From positions 1 through 30,821 of the forward strand of contig CATISE010000063.1 in assembly GCA_949538655.1 (NCBI GenBank): DNA of 30,821 nucleotides, in the 5' to 3' direction. The notes beneath the pieces are model-generated. The model was not told the origin of the DNA, ran no database searches, and was given only the letters and a program-made list of their open reading frames with translations. Below, piece by piece: positions 24,191 through 30,821 of this stretch. A program made the translations under genes and the position numbers. Numbering within the stretch: position 1 is the stretch's first letter; each line of letters starts with the position of its first letter. The stretch comes from Marine Group II euryarchaeote MED-G33 (GTDB taxonomy: Archaea > Thermoplasmatota > Poseidoniia > Poseidoniales > Thalassarchaeaceae).

Positions 24191-25930
24191 TCAAACTCGA
24201 CGACGCAACTTTTCCATCAATCCATCCGCTTCGCCCAAGGCGTTGAGCGTCCGCTCCAGCCGCCCTTCGTCAAATGCTGCCTTGGCATCTCCAACGGCTT
24301 TCTCACAAGCCGCCCGCTCACCATCGATCGCCTTGATGCCGCGGGCTTCCAATTTCTTGCGCAAAGCCGTCCATTCATTTTGGACATAGGTCAGCAATTC
24401 TTCCGCATCCCCACTCGCAGCATCTAGTGTATCTAGATCCGTTGTGAGTCGATCGAGAAGTGCCCCAGCATGCGACCACGATTTGCGCTTGGAGGCTGCA
24501 GTGACATCATTCAACCGCTCTTCCCATTCATCCGCATCGGCGCGCCCCTTCCATCGCTCCTTGAGTTTCTTCTTCTGTCGTAGTGCACGTTGGACTTCAC
24601 CCATCGCCTCGCGCTCTTTACGAACTTCACGAACGATACCATCAGAGACACCACGAGCCAAACTAAACTCACCCACATCGAGATGCTTTTTCGCATTCTC
24701 GAGGCGTTCATTCCACAATTTGAGGTCGAGCCCTTCGCTCTCCTCCATGATTTTGACAGCCTCATCATACGCTTCATCCGCCCCTTCACTGGCCTCCCCA
24801 AGGTTGGCGACATGATCAGGAATACTTTCTGCGATTTCCAGTGCCAAGACACAATCCTCCTTGGCCAAGGCCTCCTTGGCTTGAAGTAGAAGATCATGCA
24901 ATTGTTGGTTCTGAGTCCCTTCAAGTTCAGAAATCAACAGGCTTGAAGCAGCGATTTGATCCTCCGCAGCTTTCCAATGATCGATGATGTTGATTGCAAG
25001 TTTCTTTGCACGACGATACAACATCTCAGCCTCTCGAAGACTTCCCAAATCTCGCTCACGATCGCCTGCATCCATGCTACGTTGAGGCTTTTTGGCCGTA
25101 GATGCAATCAACGTCGCCTGCTCAACTGAGGCTGCACAGACGTCACGAATTTCAGAGATATCTTCAGCCAATGCCAATGTTCGTTCGATGTTTTCTTCGG
25201 CCTCATCTAAGATCGAGAATCCCAAATCAGGATTTTTGTAACCTACATCTGAAGCATTTCGACAAAGACTGGATGCTTGGTCTAAGCTAACACCACTGGC
25301 TTGAAGATTTAGAATCCGGTTTTCGATAGCATCCAATGTCTTGCCGAAGCGCTTGCGTTCTGCTCGATCTTCGTCACCACCAAACAAATCCATGGCTACA
25401 GAGATAACGCCCAATCCAAGTATTGCAGATGCCACAATCATCGGTTCGCTTTCAAGTTGCGATGATAGCATGACAGCACCACCAATCGTTGCGCCACCCA
25501 ATGTCATGAGTCCTCGGAAGCGTTGTGCATCCAAACTACCTCTAAGCAATTCCCGAGAGTTCAGTAAACATGCCCCTGAGACCAGGAACATGAGTCCATG
25601 GCCAACCTGAACTGAACCGGTAGTGGTCAGAACATCGACACCAAGCACAGCGATGGCTGGCCAAGTCAGGCACCCTACTGCGCCCAAGCGCCCGCGTGCC
25701 CGGGCATCGGGGTCGACCAAATCTTGCAGCAGTAAAGAGGCTGAAAGGAGCAGACCGACCGCACCTAGGCGATTGAATAGAACAGCATCACCACTGAGTG
25801 CTGGCCACATGTACCATGCGGCAGATGCAATGATGGCGAAAGCACATCCAAGCGCCAGTCCCGCCACCCTCGCCTTTTGCTCAGAAATCTCGGCATCAAT
25901 CATTGCCGAGGGCGAATCGAGGTGTTCCAT
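24191..25930 (-). CDS. Multi-pass membrane protein with long cytoplasmic helical/coiled-coil domain, unknown function
   Basis: I do not recognise a family. The 579-residue protein has about six hydrophobic segments in residues 20-185 (for example AGLALGCAFAIIASAAWYMW, LGAVGLLLSASLLLQ, IVASAILGLGVISVAMDLF). Residues 190-579 are soluble, Glu/Lys/Ala/Leu-rich and predicted helical, with repeat-like segments such as LREAEMLYRRAKKLAIN, DCVLALEIAESIPDH and GEFSLARGVSDGIVREV, resembling TPR-like or spectrin-like helical hairpins. It ends with LRRRV. The start ATG is in the stem of an RBS hairpin with GGAGG in the loop. It follows the 736-residue secreted protein by 38 bases on the same strand, so the two may work together at the envelope. 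Confidence 0.72.
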   Translation of the reverse strand: MEHLDSPSAMIDAEISEQKARVAGLALGCAFAIIASAAWYMWPALSGDAVLFNRLGAVGLLLSASLLLQDLVDPDARARGRLGAVGCLTWPAIAVLGVDVLTTTGSVQVGHGLMFLVSGACLLNSRELLRGSLDAQRFRGLMTLGGATIGGAVMLSSQLESEPMIVASAILGLGVISVAMDLFGGDEDRAERKRFGKTLDAIENRILNLQASGVSLDQASSLCRNASDVGYKNPDLGFSILDEAEENIERTLALAEDISEIRDVCAASVEQATLIASTAKKPQRSMDAGDRERDLGSLREAEMLYRRAKKLAINIIDHWKAAEDQIAASSLLISELEGTQNQQLHDLLLQAKEALAKEDCVLALEIAESIPDHVANLGEASEGADEAYDEAVKIMEESEGLDLKLWNERLENAKKHLDVGEFSLARGVSDGIVREVRKEREAMGEVQRALRQKKKLKERWKGRADADEWEERLNDVTAASKRKSWSHAGALLDRLTTDLDTLDAASGDAEELLTYVQNEWTALRKKLEARGIKAIDGERAACEKAVGDAKAAFDEGRLERTLNALGEADGLMEKLRRRV

Positions 25931-25944
25931 CGCCTCCGGCGATG
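25928..25944 (-). promoter_or_regulatory. RBS hairpin: SD in loop, start codon in stem
   Basis: In the gene direction CATCGCC-GGA-GGCGATG forms a perfect 7-bp stem. GGAGG spans the loop and the base of the 3' arm, and the ATG of the membrane coiled-coil protein closes the stem. Translation initiation could be controlled by melting this structure. Confidence 0.5.
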
Positions 25945-25968
25945 CAGCCCACCCCTTAGATAGATGCC

Positions 25969-28179
25969 CTACGATGCGTCCCCATCATCGGGTTGACGTT
26001 TCAAACGCCACAAAGCCACGAAACCAATCAGAGGGGGGAGCATGAGTAGAATCCACATGAGCGGTGTCATCTCAGATTCAACAATCAAACCACTTTGATA
26101 TTCGGTGGAGGTATTATTGGTATATTCAAGTTGGACAATGATTTCACCCGATGCCCATTCGGTCACAGGAATCCGATGAGTCATTTCACCGGGGCCATCT
26201 ACACTGGCTTCCATGGCTCTGAATTGTGAGCTGCAATCGGAAAGGTAGCACAAACGGAAATAGGTCTCACCCTGACCATCATTGGCCATTGTGACATCCA
26301 ATGCACCCGGATCACCAGGTCCCCCATCACCGATCTTGACGACATCTGTAATTCGATATAACGCTCCAACCGGTGGTTCTACGACAAACATCATTGCATG
26401 GGTTCCCAAATTCCCAGAGGAATCAGTCGCATTGACCACCAAGGCGTGCCTTCCTGCATTCAATGCAGGGAGTGTGAATGATTGCACATCATCCCAAGTC
26501 GAACCCATCTCAATTGATTCACCATTCAATTCTACAGTCCAAGTGAGTTGATTGATTGAATCGAGATCATCCCATGATTCACTCAAACTCACCTCGACCG
26601 GCGAACCACCTTCAATCGGGAGGTTTAGGTCGCCGTAGTAATTTCCATCGACACTGAGAGCAGGTCTCGGTGATGGACTTGTGCGATCGGTCACGGTCAC
26701 ATCCCAATCTTGAATCAGAATATTTCCTGCAGCATCGGTGAGGTTGAGTTGTAAATTGTATACTGTGAGTGGCTTCGATTGATGTCTGTCCTCGATACTC
26801 AAGTGCTGCCCATTGATTTGTGGACCTTGGACGAAAATATCGTTCCAAGCATGATTGCCAATGCCCAGATGAATCCACCCACTGCTCTTGTTACTCGTCC
26901 ATTCAATATCGACAGGAGGTGCTGAATCATCTCCGGCTTGAACAGCAGCGGAAAGTACAGCCCCTGATGGAATCGAAATCGATTGATTACCCAAATCAAC
27001 ATCCACAGGATTTGCATCGTCAGGATGTAGATACTGCATTAGCAATTCACGAGTTGGCTGAACACCATCGATGTAAACTTCCATCGAGTGATTTGTCGCC
27101 AACCCTTGGGGGTCGGTGCATTCTAGCGTAAGATTCAACCATGTGCTTGGAGCCAAATTCAGAAACATTGGGTCGATGAATAGGGTAGACGTCAGCTCAT
27201 CTAGCAAAGTGACATTTTGATCTTTTAGGATAAATCGGCTTTCGGGTTCCACAATCGACGTGTCAGTACAATCAGATACGATGTGTGAATGTTGGCCAAA
27301 TGAAAGCCAAGGCAACTCACCATTCACCGAATGCAACCCCATCACAGGAGCAACATTTGTACCCAATGCAATGGTTGCATTCCCTGTGACTGGAACATCA
27401 CCACGGTGGATGACAAAATCATCTGGGAGGCCAGTGATGTAATCACTCTGTGGTGAATATCGAATTTCGTGGATTGGTGGTAGTGTGATTCTCAAGTCAA
27501 TGCTATCGGTAATGTCACCAGTAATCGGTACCCAAAGCAATCGTGTGGAACGCCCATCTCCTTGTCCGGTTAGATTTGCGTCCATGGACCAACCCCAACT
27601 TTCGTTGTCAGCATAAACGGTGATGTTTGCATCGCCGACCAAGTCGATTTTGTCATAGGCACAACATCCAATTTCAGTGTTTGACGAGATCCAGTCGGAG
27701 AATAGTTCGAAATCACCTCCAAATTCAGTTGTAATTTGATCATTGATGCCCAGATGCGCATTTGGTAAATCTGGATGCCCCAGAGAATTCGGGATTGTAA
27801 TGTTCGATGTCCAAGTTGCATTCAATTGAACAGACCGATCGATGGGCCCGAGTACATCCAAGTGTGCATTTCCAGTAATTGCAAGCGGTACCTCAACCGT
27901 TTGATTGAGAAAATCTGTAGCGTTCGTATCATCGCCAAAGGTCAAAACAGCATCCTGTGGAACTCCATCAATGAGTCGCACCATCGTCCAATTTCCTTCG
28001 GGGAGGTGCAAATCAATCGGTTGACCAGGGTCTACAGGGGTGAGGTTCCCAGAGTCATCCCAGAGAAGAATCGCCCCTGGCGCCTGTTCACTCCAAAGGT
28101 GAATGCTGTCATCCTCAGCGCCCACATACGGCAATGGGGCCAAAAGAAGAATCACGACGAGAAGAACCGCCTTTCGCAT
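25969..28179 (-). CDS. Secreted, C-terminally anchored Ig-like protein (736 residues), unknown function
   Basis: A signal peptide is clear (MRKAVLLVVILLLAPLPYVGA). The mature part is beta-rich, with many Asn-x-Ser/Thr sequons and two possible Cys pairs (GCCAYD near 182 and CYLSDC near 660). Segments such as HALVVNATDSSGNLGTHAMMFVV and TDAAGNILIQDWDVTVTDRT resemble bacterial Ig/cadherin-like repeats. One membrane helix lies near 704-722 (MWILLMLPPLIGFVALW) followed by a short charged tail, so the protein is probably anchored with its bulk outside. No catalytic motif was recognised. It follows the HddA-like kinase by nine bases and precedes the membrane coiled-coil gene, implying one transcript. 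It is architecturally similar to, but not evidently homologous with, the 1720-residue protein. Confidence 0.8.
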   Translation of the reverse strand: MRKAVLLVVILLLAPLPYVGAEDDSIHLWSEQAPGAILLWDDSGNLTPVDPGQPIDLHLPEGNWTMVRLIDGVPQDAVLTFGDDTNATDFLNQTVEVPLAITGNAHLDVLGPIDRSVQLNATWTSNITIPNSLGHPDLPNAHLGINDQITTEFGGDFELFSDWISSNTEIGCCAYDKIDLVGDANITVYADNESWGWSMDANLTGQGDGRSTRLLWVPITGDITDSIDLRITLPPIHEIRYSPQSDYITGLPDDFVIHRGDVPVTGNATIALGTNVAPVMGLHSVNGELPWLSFGQHSHIVSDCTDTSIVEPESRFILKDQNVTLLDELTSTLFIDPMFLNLAPSTWLNLTLECTDPQGLATNHSMEVYIDGVQPTRELLMQYLHPDDANPVDVDLGNQSISIPSGAVLSAAVQAGDDSAPPVDIEWTSNKSSGWIHLGIGNHAWNDIFVQGPQINGQHLSIEDRHQSKPLTVYNLQLNLTDAAGNILIQDWDVTVTDRTSPSPRPALSVDGNYYGDLNLPIEGGSPVEVSLSESWDDLDSINQLTWTVELNGESIEMGSTWDDVQSFTLPALNAGRHALVVNATDSSGNLGTHAMMFVVEPPVGALYRITDVVKIGDGGPGDPGALDVTMANDGQGETYFRLCYLSDCSSQFRAMEASVDGPGEMTHRIPVTEWASGEIIVQLEYTNNTSTEYQSGLIVESEMTPLMWILLMLPPLIGFVALWRLKRQPDDGDAS

Positions 28180-28194
28180 TTGAACACCTCAAAT
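28178..28194 (-). promoter_or_regulatory. RBS hairpin of the 736-residue secreted protein gene
   Basis: In the gene direction ATTTGA-GGTGT-TCAAAT is a perfect 6-bp dyad. The SD GAGGTG occupies the loop and the start ATG overlaps the end of the stem. It also covers the stop codon of the upstream kinase gene. The 15 bases TGAGGTGTTCAAATG match the BCCP start context. Confidence 0.5.
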
Positions 28195-29160
28195 TCGGAC
28201 TCGGTCATCATAGATGATGGTCGAACCAGCAGAATCCATAACGAGTGGGATGACTTTGTGTGCAGCTTCAACCTGTGAACGAATCTCAGCATCACCCTGG
28301 AACAGGAAAAACCCACCTCCACCTGCTCCCAACAATTTGCCACCAGTTGCACCCTTCGAAATGATGCTTGAGTAAAGGTCGTCTAGAGACGTCACTGTGA
28401 TGCCATCGACAAGGTTACGTTTGATCTGCCAGGAATCATCCAATAGTTTCCCAACAGTTGCGTGTTCACCAGATTCAAGCGCTTCTCGAACATCCATCGC
28501 CTGTTGCCTCAGAGTATCGAGTTCAGCCCGCTTCTTTTCACTAGAAGCAGATTGCTTCGCCAGGATTCCACTGGCCTTTCGTGTCATGCCCGTATAGACC
28601 AGGAAATAGTTGTCAACCAGTCCACCCGCATCCAATTCGATTGGGGTGACAGTCACCGAATCATCAGGGTGGAATGCGATTTGATTTGATCCACCAAATG
28701 CGGCAGCATACTGATCTTGTCTACCGATTGGTTGTCCTAAAATATCGATTTCAATTCGACAGGCTTCTTCCGCCAATTGTGCCGAATTAGGATCGCGTCC
28801 AGCATAGGTGTGCAGTGCATTGAGTAATCCGACGGTTAGGGCCGATGAAGAACCCAATCCAGTACCTCGAGATGGAATGTCTGCAATGGTTGTAATTTCA
28901 ACACCCTCAGTCACCCCTGTCAACCGCATCGCTTCACGAACCAATTCGTGTTGAAGATCTTCAAAATCATCGACAATCTCAGTCTGAGAATAGCTCACTC
29001 GGACGCTATTGTCGAATCGCTTGTTGACAGTCACATGGATATGCTTGGCCAGAGCCATTGAGGTCACGAGTCCACCATTTTCACTACCGACGTAGTATGC
29101 AGGAAGGTCCGTCCCTCCTCCACAAAATGAGACACGAACTGGAGTCCGACTGATAATCAT
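28189..29160 (-). CDS. hddA: GHMP-family sugar kinase, D-glycero-D-manno-heptose 7-phosphate kinase-like
   Basis: It probably phosphorylates a heptose- or related sugar phosphate at C-1 in the route to an NDP-activated sugar for surface glycans. The 323-residue protein starts ISRTPVRVSFCGGGTDLPAYY, typical of HddA. The GHMP ATP-binding motif PSRGTGLGSSSALT lies at 96-109, the EIDILGQPIGRQDQYAAAFGG segment follows, and KLLGAGGGGFFLF provides the C-terminal glycine motif. The gene heads a minus-strand run with the 736-residue secreted protein, which carries many glycosylation sequons. No other sugar-nucleotide genes are in the window. The subfamily is likely; the exact sugar is uncertain because fucokinase-like relatives are close. 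Confidence 0.85.
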   Translation of the reverse strand: MIISRTPVRVSFCGGGTDLPAYYVGSENGGLVTSMALAKHIHVTVNKRFDNSVRVSYSQTEIVDDFEDLQHELVREAMRLTGVTEGVEITTIADIPSRGTGLGSSSALTVGLLNALHTYAGRDPNSAQLAEEACRIEIDILGQPIGRQDQYAAAFGGSNQIAFHPDDSVTVTPIELDAGGLVDNYFLVYTGMTRKASGILAKQSASSEKKRAELDTLRQQAMDVREALESGEHATVGKLLDDSWQIKRNLVDGITVTSLDDLYSSIISKGATGGKLLGAGGGGFFLFQGDAEIRSQVEAAHKVIPLVMDSAGSTIIYDDRVRI

Positions 29161-29281
29161 CGATTCGGCGGACCCAGCATTCCCCCTTCAAGCCCTCGGC
29201 TTCCGATTCCTATGGAATCGACCAAGTTTTCTACCCCAATGAATAAGTCCGGGGGTCGACCGACGAGTTCCGGCGGGCAAG
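29161..29281. promoter_or_regulatory. 121-base divergent region between hddA-like gene and pyrB
   Basis: It must hold both promoters. It contains the perfect 7-bp dyad at 29204-29220 and the palindrome GGTCGACC at about 29254-29261. TTTTCTACC at 29227-29235 is the only AT-rich patch. No convincing TATA box was assigned. Confidence 0.4.
29204..29220. repeat. Perfect 7-bp inverted repeat, 3-nt loop
   Basis: CGATTCC-TAT-GGAATCG lies in the divergent gap, about 44 bases before the kinase start and 62 bases before pyrB. It has the same geometry as the dyads at 3323-3339 and 16261-16277 with different arm sequence. Confidence 0.5.
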
Positions 29282-30217
29282 ATGGAAGGCGACCTCATCA
29301 CTATGGATGACATGACAAATGAGGAGATTATTTCTCTCCTTGATGATGCTGAACGCTTGCTCCCTGTTGCACATGGTTCAGAGTATCTCCCCCTCCTTCA
29401 GGGGAAGTTATTGGCGAACATGTTTTTCGAACCTAGCACCCGTACGCGAATGTCCTTTGAGACCGCAATGAAGCGTCTGGGTGGTGATGTAGTCAATCTC
29501 GGCGACGTTAAATCATCATCTGCTGTCAAGGGAGAGACTCTGTATGATACCATGAGAATGGTCGATGGTTACTGCGATATCGCCGCTCTTCGCCACCCTC
29601 GTCAAGGTGCCGCACAATATGCAGCGGACGCTTGTGATATTCCAATCATGAATGGTGGCGATGGTGCAGGCCACCACCCCACGCAAACACTCCTTGATTT
29701 ATTCACAATCCGACAAGCACATGGGCGACTCAACGGTCTCACAGTTGCCCTCGTCGGTGATTTGAGATACGGCCGAACGGTTCACAGTCTATCTCATGCC
29801 TTGGCAAGATTCGACTGTAATTTGGTATTCATTTCCCCTTCACAATTGGCAATGCCAGCTGAAATCGTATCCGACTTGACCAAAGACGGTGCCAAGATTA
29901 CAGAAACTGAAGACCTCTATGGTGCGATTTCCGATGCCGATGTCATTTACATGACACGGATTCAAAAAGAGCGATTCCCAGATGAGGATGAATATACCAA
30001 GGTGGCTGGAATCTACAAACTATCTGCGGCAGATCTTGCTGGAGCGAAAGGTGAGATGATCGTCATGCATCCGTTGCCTAGAGTAAATGAAATCTCACCC
30101 GATGTGGATGCAACTCGTCACGCGCGTTACTTTGAGCAAGCCTTCAATGGAGTTGTTGCTCGAATGGCTCTCATGTGTCGTTTACTCGATGTCACCGTTC
30201 CTGGAGGTGAGTCCTGA
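29282..30217 (+). CDS. pyrB: Aspartate carbamoyltransferase, catalytic chain
   Basis: It joins carbamoyl phosphate and aspartate in de novo pyrimidine synthesis. The 311 residues are the normal length. FFEPSTRTRMSFE contains the carbamoyl phosphate site STRTR (52-56); HPTQTLLDL (132-140), GDLRYGRTVHSL and MHPLPRVNEIS provide the remaining active-site and aspartate-binding signatures. ATG 29282 gives an N-terminus like other PyrB proteins; no in-frame alternative start upstream is attractive. The stop TGA overlaps the pyrI start by one base, so the catalytic and regulatory chains are translationally coupled and should form the allosteric dodecamer. Confidence 0.97.
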   Translation: MEGDLITMDDMTNEEIISLLDDAERLLPVAHGSEYLPLLQGKLLANMFFEPSTRTRMSFETAMKRLGGDVVNLGDVKSSSAVKGETLYDTMRMVDGYCDIAALRHPRQGAAQYAADACDIPIMNGGDGAGHHPTQTLLDLFTIRQAHGRLNGLTVALVGDLRYGRTVHSLSHALARFDCNLVFISPSQLAMPAEIVSDLTKDGAKITETEDLYGAISDADVIYMTRIQKERFPDEDEYTKVAGIYKLSAADLAGAKGEMIVMHPLPRVNEISPDVDATRHARYFEQAFNGVVARMALMCRLLDVTVPGGES

Positions 30218-30690
30218 TGTCTACTGGAGAAATGCGACGTGTTACAGCGATTAACAATGGGACTGTTATCGATCATGTTCCTGCTGGTTCTGCACTTGCA
30301 GTACTGCAAATGTTGGGCATATCTGGCGACCGTTCATCTCCGATTAGTCTAGTGATGAATGTCCCATCTTCTAAGCACGGTCGGAAGGACATCATCAAGG
30401 TCGAGGATCGTGAACTGACTCAAGATGAACTCGATCGCCTTGCACTCATCGCTCCGAAGGCGAGTGTTGCGATTATACGTTCATACACCGTTGCTGAGAA
30501 ACGTGAGGTTAGCATTGGTTCAGAACTTGTGAATATCGCCAGATGTACATTCTCAAACTGCATCACAATCAATCCGCGTGAACCACAAGACCATCGTTTG
30601 AAAGTCGTCAATACAGACCCCATCGAATTGCGGTGTCGTTACTGTGGTCGTCCACAGAACATGGGCGAACTCATAGACAATTTGCTCTAA
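30217..30690 (+). CDS. pyrI: Aspartate carbamoyltransferase, regulatory chain
   Basis: It binds the allosteric nucleotides CTP and ATP and bridges the catalytic trimers. The protein has 157 residues. The N-terminal allosteric domain includes GTVIDHVPAGSALAVLQMLG (15-34) and SLVMNVPSSKHGRKDIIKVE; the C-terminal zinc domain has Cys110, Cys115, Cys140 and Cys143 in the family spacing (CTFSNC, CRYC). A strong SD, GGAGGTGA (about 30204-30211), lies within the end of pyrB six bases before ATG 30217. It is tail to tail with an Ncs6/TtuA-like gene two bases on. Confidence 0.97.
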   Translation: MSTGEMRRVTAINNGTVIDHVPAGSALAVLQMLGISGDRSSPISLVMNVPSSKHGRKDIIKVEDRELTQDELDRLALIAPKASVAIIRSYTVAEKREVSIGSELVNIARCTFSNCITINPREPQDHRLKVVNTDPIELRCRYCGRPQNMGELIDNLL

Positions 30691-30705
30691 TCTCATCCTG
30701 AGATT
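30689..30705. terminator. Perfect 7-bp hairpin over convergent stops
   Basis: AATCTCA-TCC-TGAGATT overlaps the pyrI stop (TAA, 30688-30690) and the stop of the convergent Ncs6/TtuA-like gene (30693-30695). A bidirectional terminator is likely from position. Confidence 0.5.
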
Positions 30706-30821
30706 TCGGACAACCAAGCCTTGAACGTGCAAGCTTGACAAATCTGTTGACTTGATGGTGAACCACATTCATCACATTCTGTTGCCCGCCCAGATTTCCA
30801 TGATGCCGGGGGATTTTCTGA
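30693..30821 (-). CDS. C-terminal end of an Ncs6/TtuA-like tRNA 2-thiolation protein (partial)
   Basis: The minus strand is open from the window edge for 42 codons and ends at TGA (30695-30693). The tail reads TECDECGSPSSQQICQACTF, a CxxC-x8-CxxC zinc-binding pattern like the C-terminal finger of Ncs6/CTU1 and TtuA enzymes, which add sulfur to tRNA uridines. Only the tail is visible, so the catalytic PP-loop is outside. It is too short to appear as a complete ORF here. Other archaeal proteins with paired zinc knuckles remain possible. Confidence 0.55.
   Translation of the reverse strand, partial: SENPPASWKSGRATECDECGSPSSQQICQACTFKAWLSEISG

Noticed and set aside
1..30821. tRNA, rRNA, CRISPR array, insertion sequence or replication origin
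   Set aside because: Intergenic gaps are all under about 165 bases and none shows a cloverleaf, regularly spaced repeats, transposase motifs or origin repeats.

Overview
The window is a gene-dense archaeal chromosome segment with almost no spacing between genes. It most resembles a marine Group II euryarchaeon (Poseidoniales-like); that placement is inferred from gene content, not from a search. Archaeal markers are a Sec11-type signal peptidase, an Hjc-type Holliday junction resolvase, an archaeal Lhr helicase, a presenilin-type protease, a UPF0200 kinase, a linked pyrB-pyrI pair and an Ncs6/TtuA tail. Very large secreted proteins with a C-terminal membrane anchor also fit that group. Strong GGAGGTG-type ribosome binding sites occur at several starts.

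Layout. 1-1982: biotin carboxylase (5' end cut by the window) and a separate BCCP ORF in the same frame, split by one TGA. 2029-5502 (minus): serS and a presenilin-family protease with a huge extracytoplasmic insertion. 5565-7949: folC, dCMP deaminase and a UPF0200 P-loop kinase. 7986-16239 (minus): Lhr helicase and a 1720-residue anchored surface protein. 16401-19581: an unknown membrane protein coupled to signal peptidase I, facing a site-2 protease. 19621-21320: a 59-residue coiled-coil protein, an Hjc-like resolvase and a RuvC/YqgF-like protein, the last two divergently arranged. 21342-23633: a likely restriction-modification cassette with two small homologous putative nucleases and one DNA methyltransferase. 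23708-29160 (minus): a GGCT-like protein, a membrane coiled-coil protein, a 736-residue anchored secreted protein and an HddA-like sugar kinase. 29282-30690: pyrB and pyrI. 30693-30821: the C-terminal end of an Ncs6/TtuA-like tRNA thiolase.

The most unusual region is the restriction-modification cassette. Its two candidate nucleases (159 and 157 residues) align along their whole length. Between them, on the opposite strand, lies a short relic of a second methyltransferase C-terminus, so the locus looks like a collapsed duplication of an R-M pair. An exact 14-bp direct repeat lies at the first nuclease start and the methyltransferase start.

A second window-wide pattern is that most gene boundaries carry a short, perfect or near-perfect inverted repeat, often with a 3-nt loop. 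Arm sequences differ from site to site, which points to a structural role (terminators, RBS hairpins) rather than one operator. No tRNA, rRNA, CRISPR array or insertion sequence was seen, and no gene-free stretch exceeds about 160 bases.
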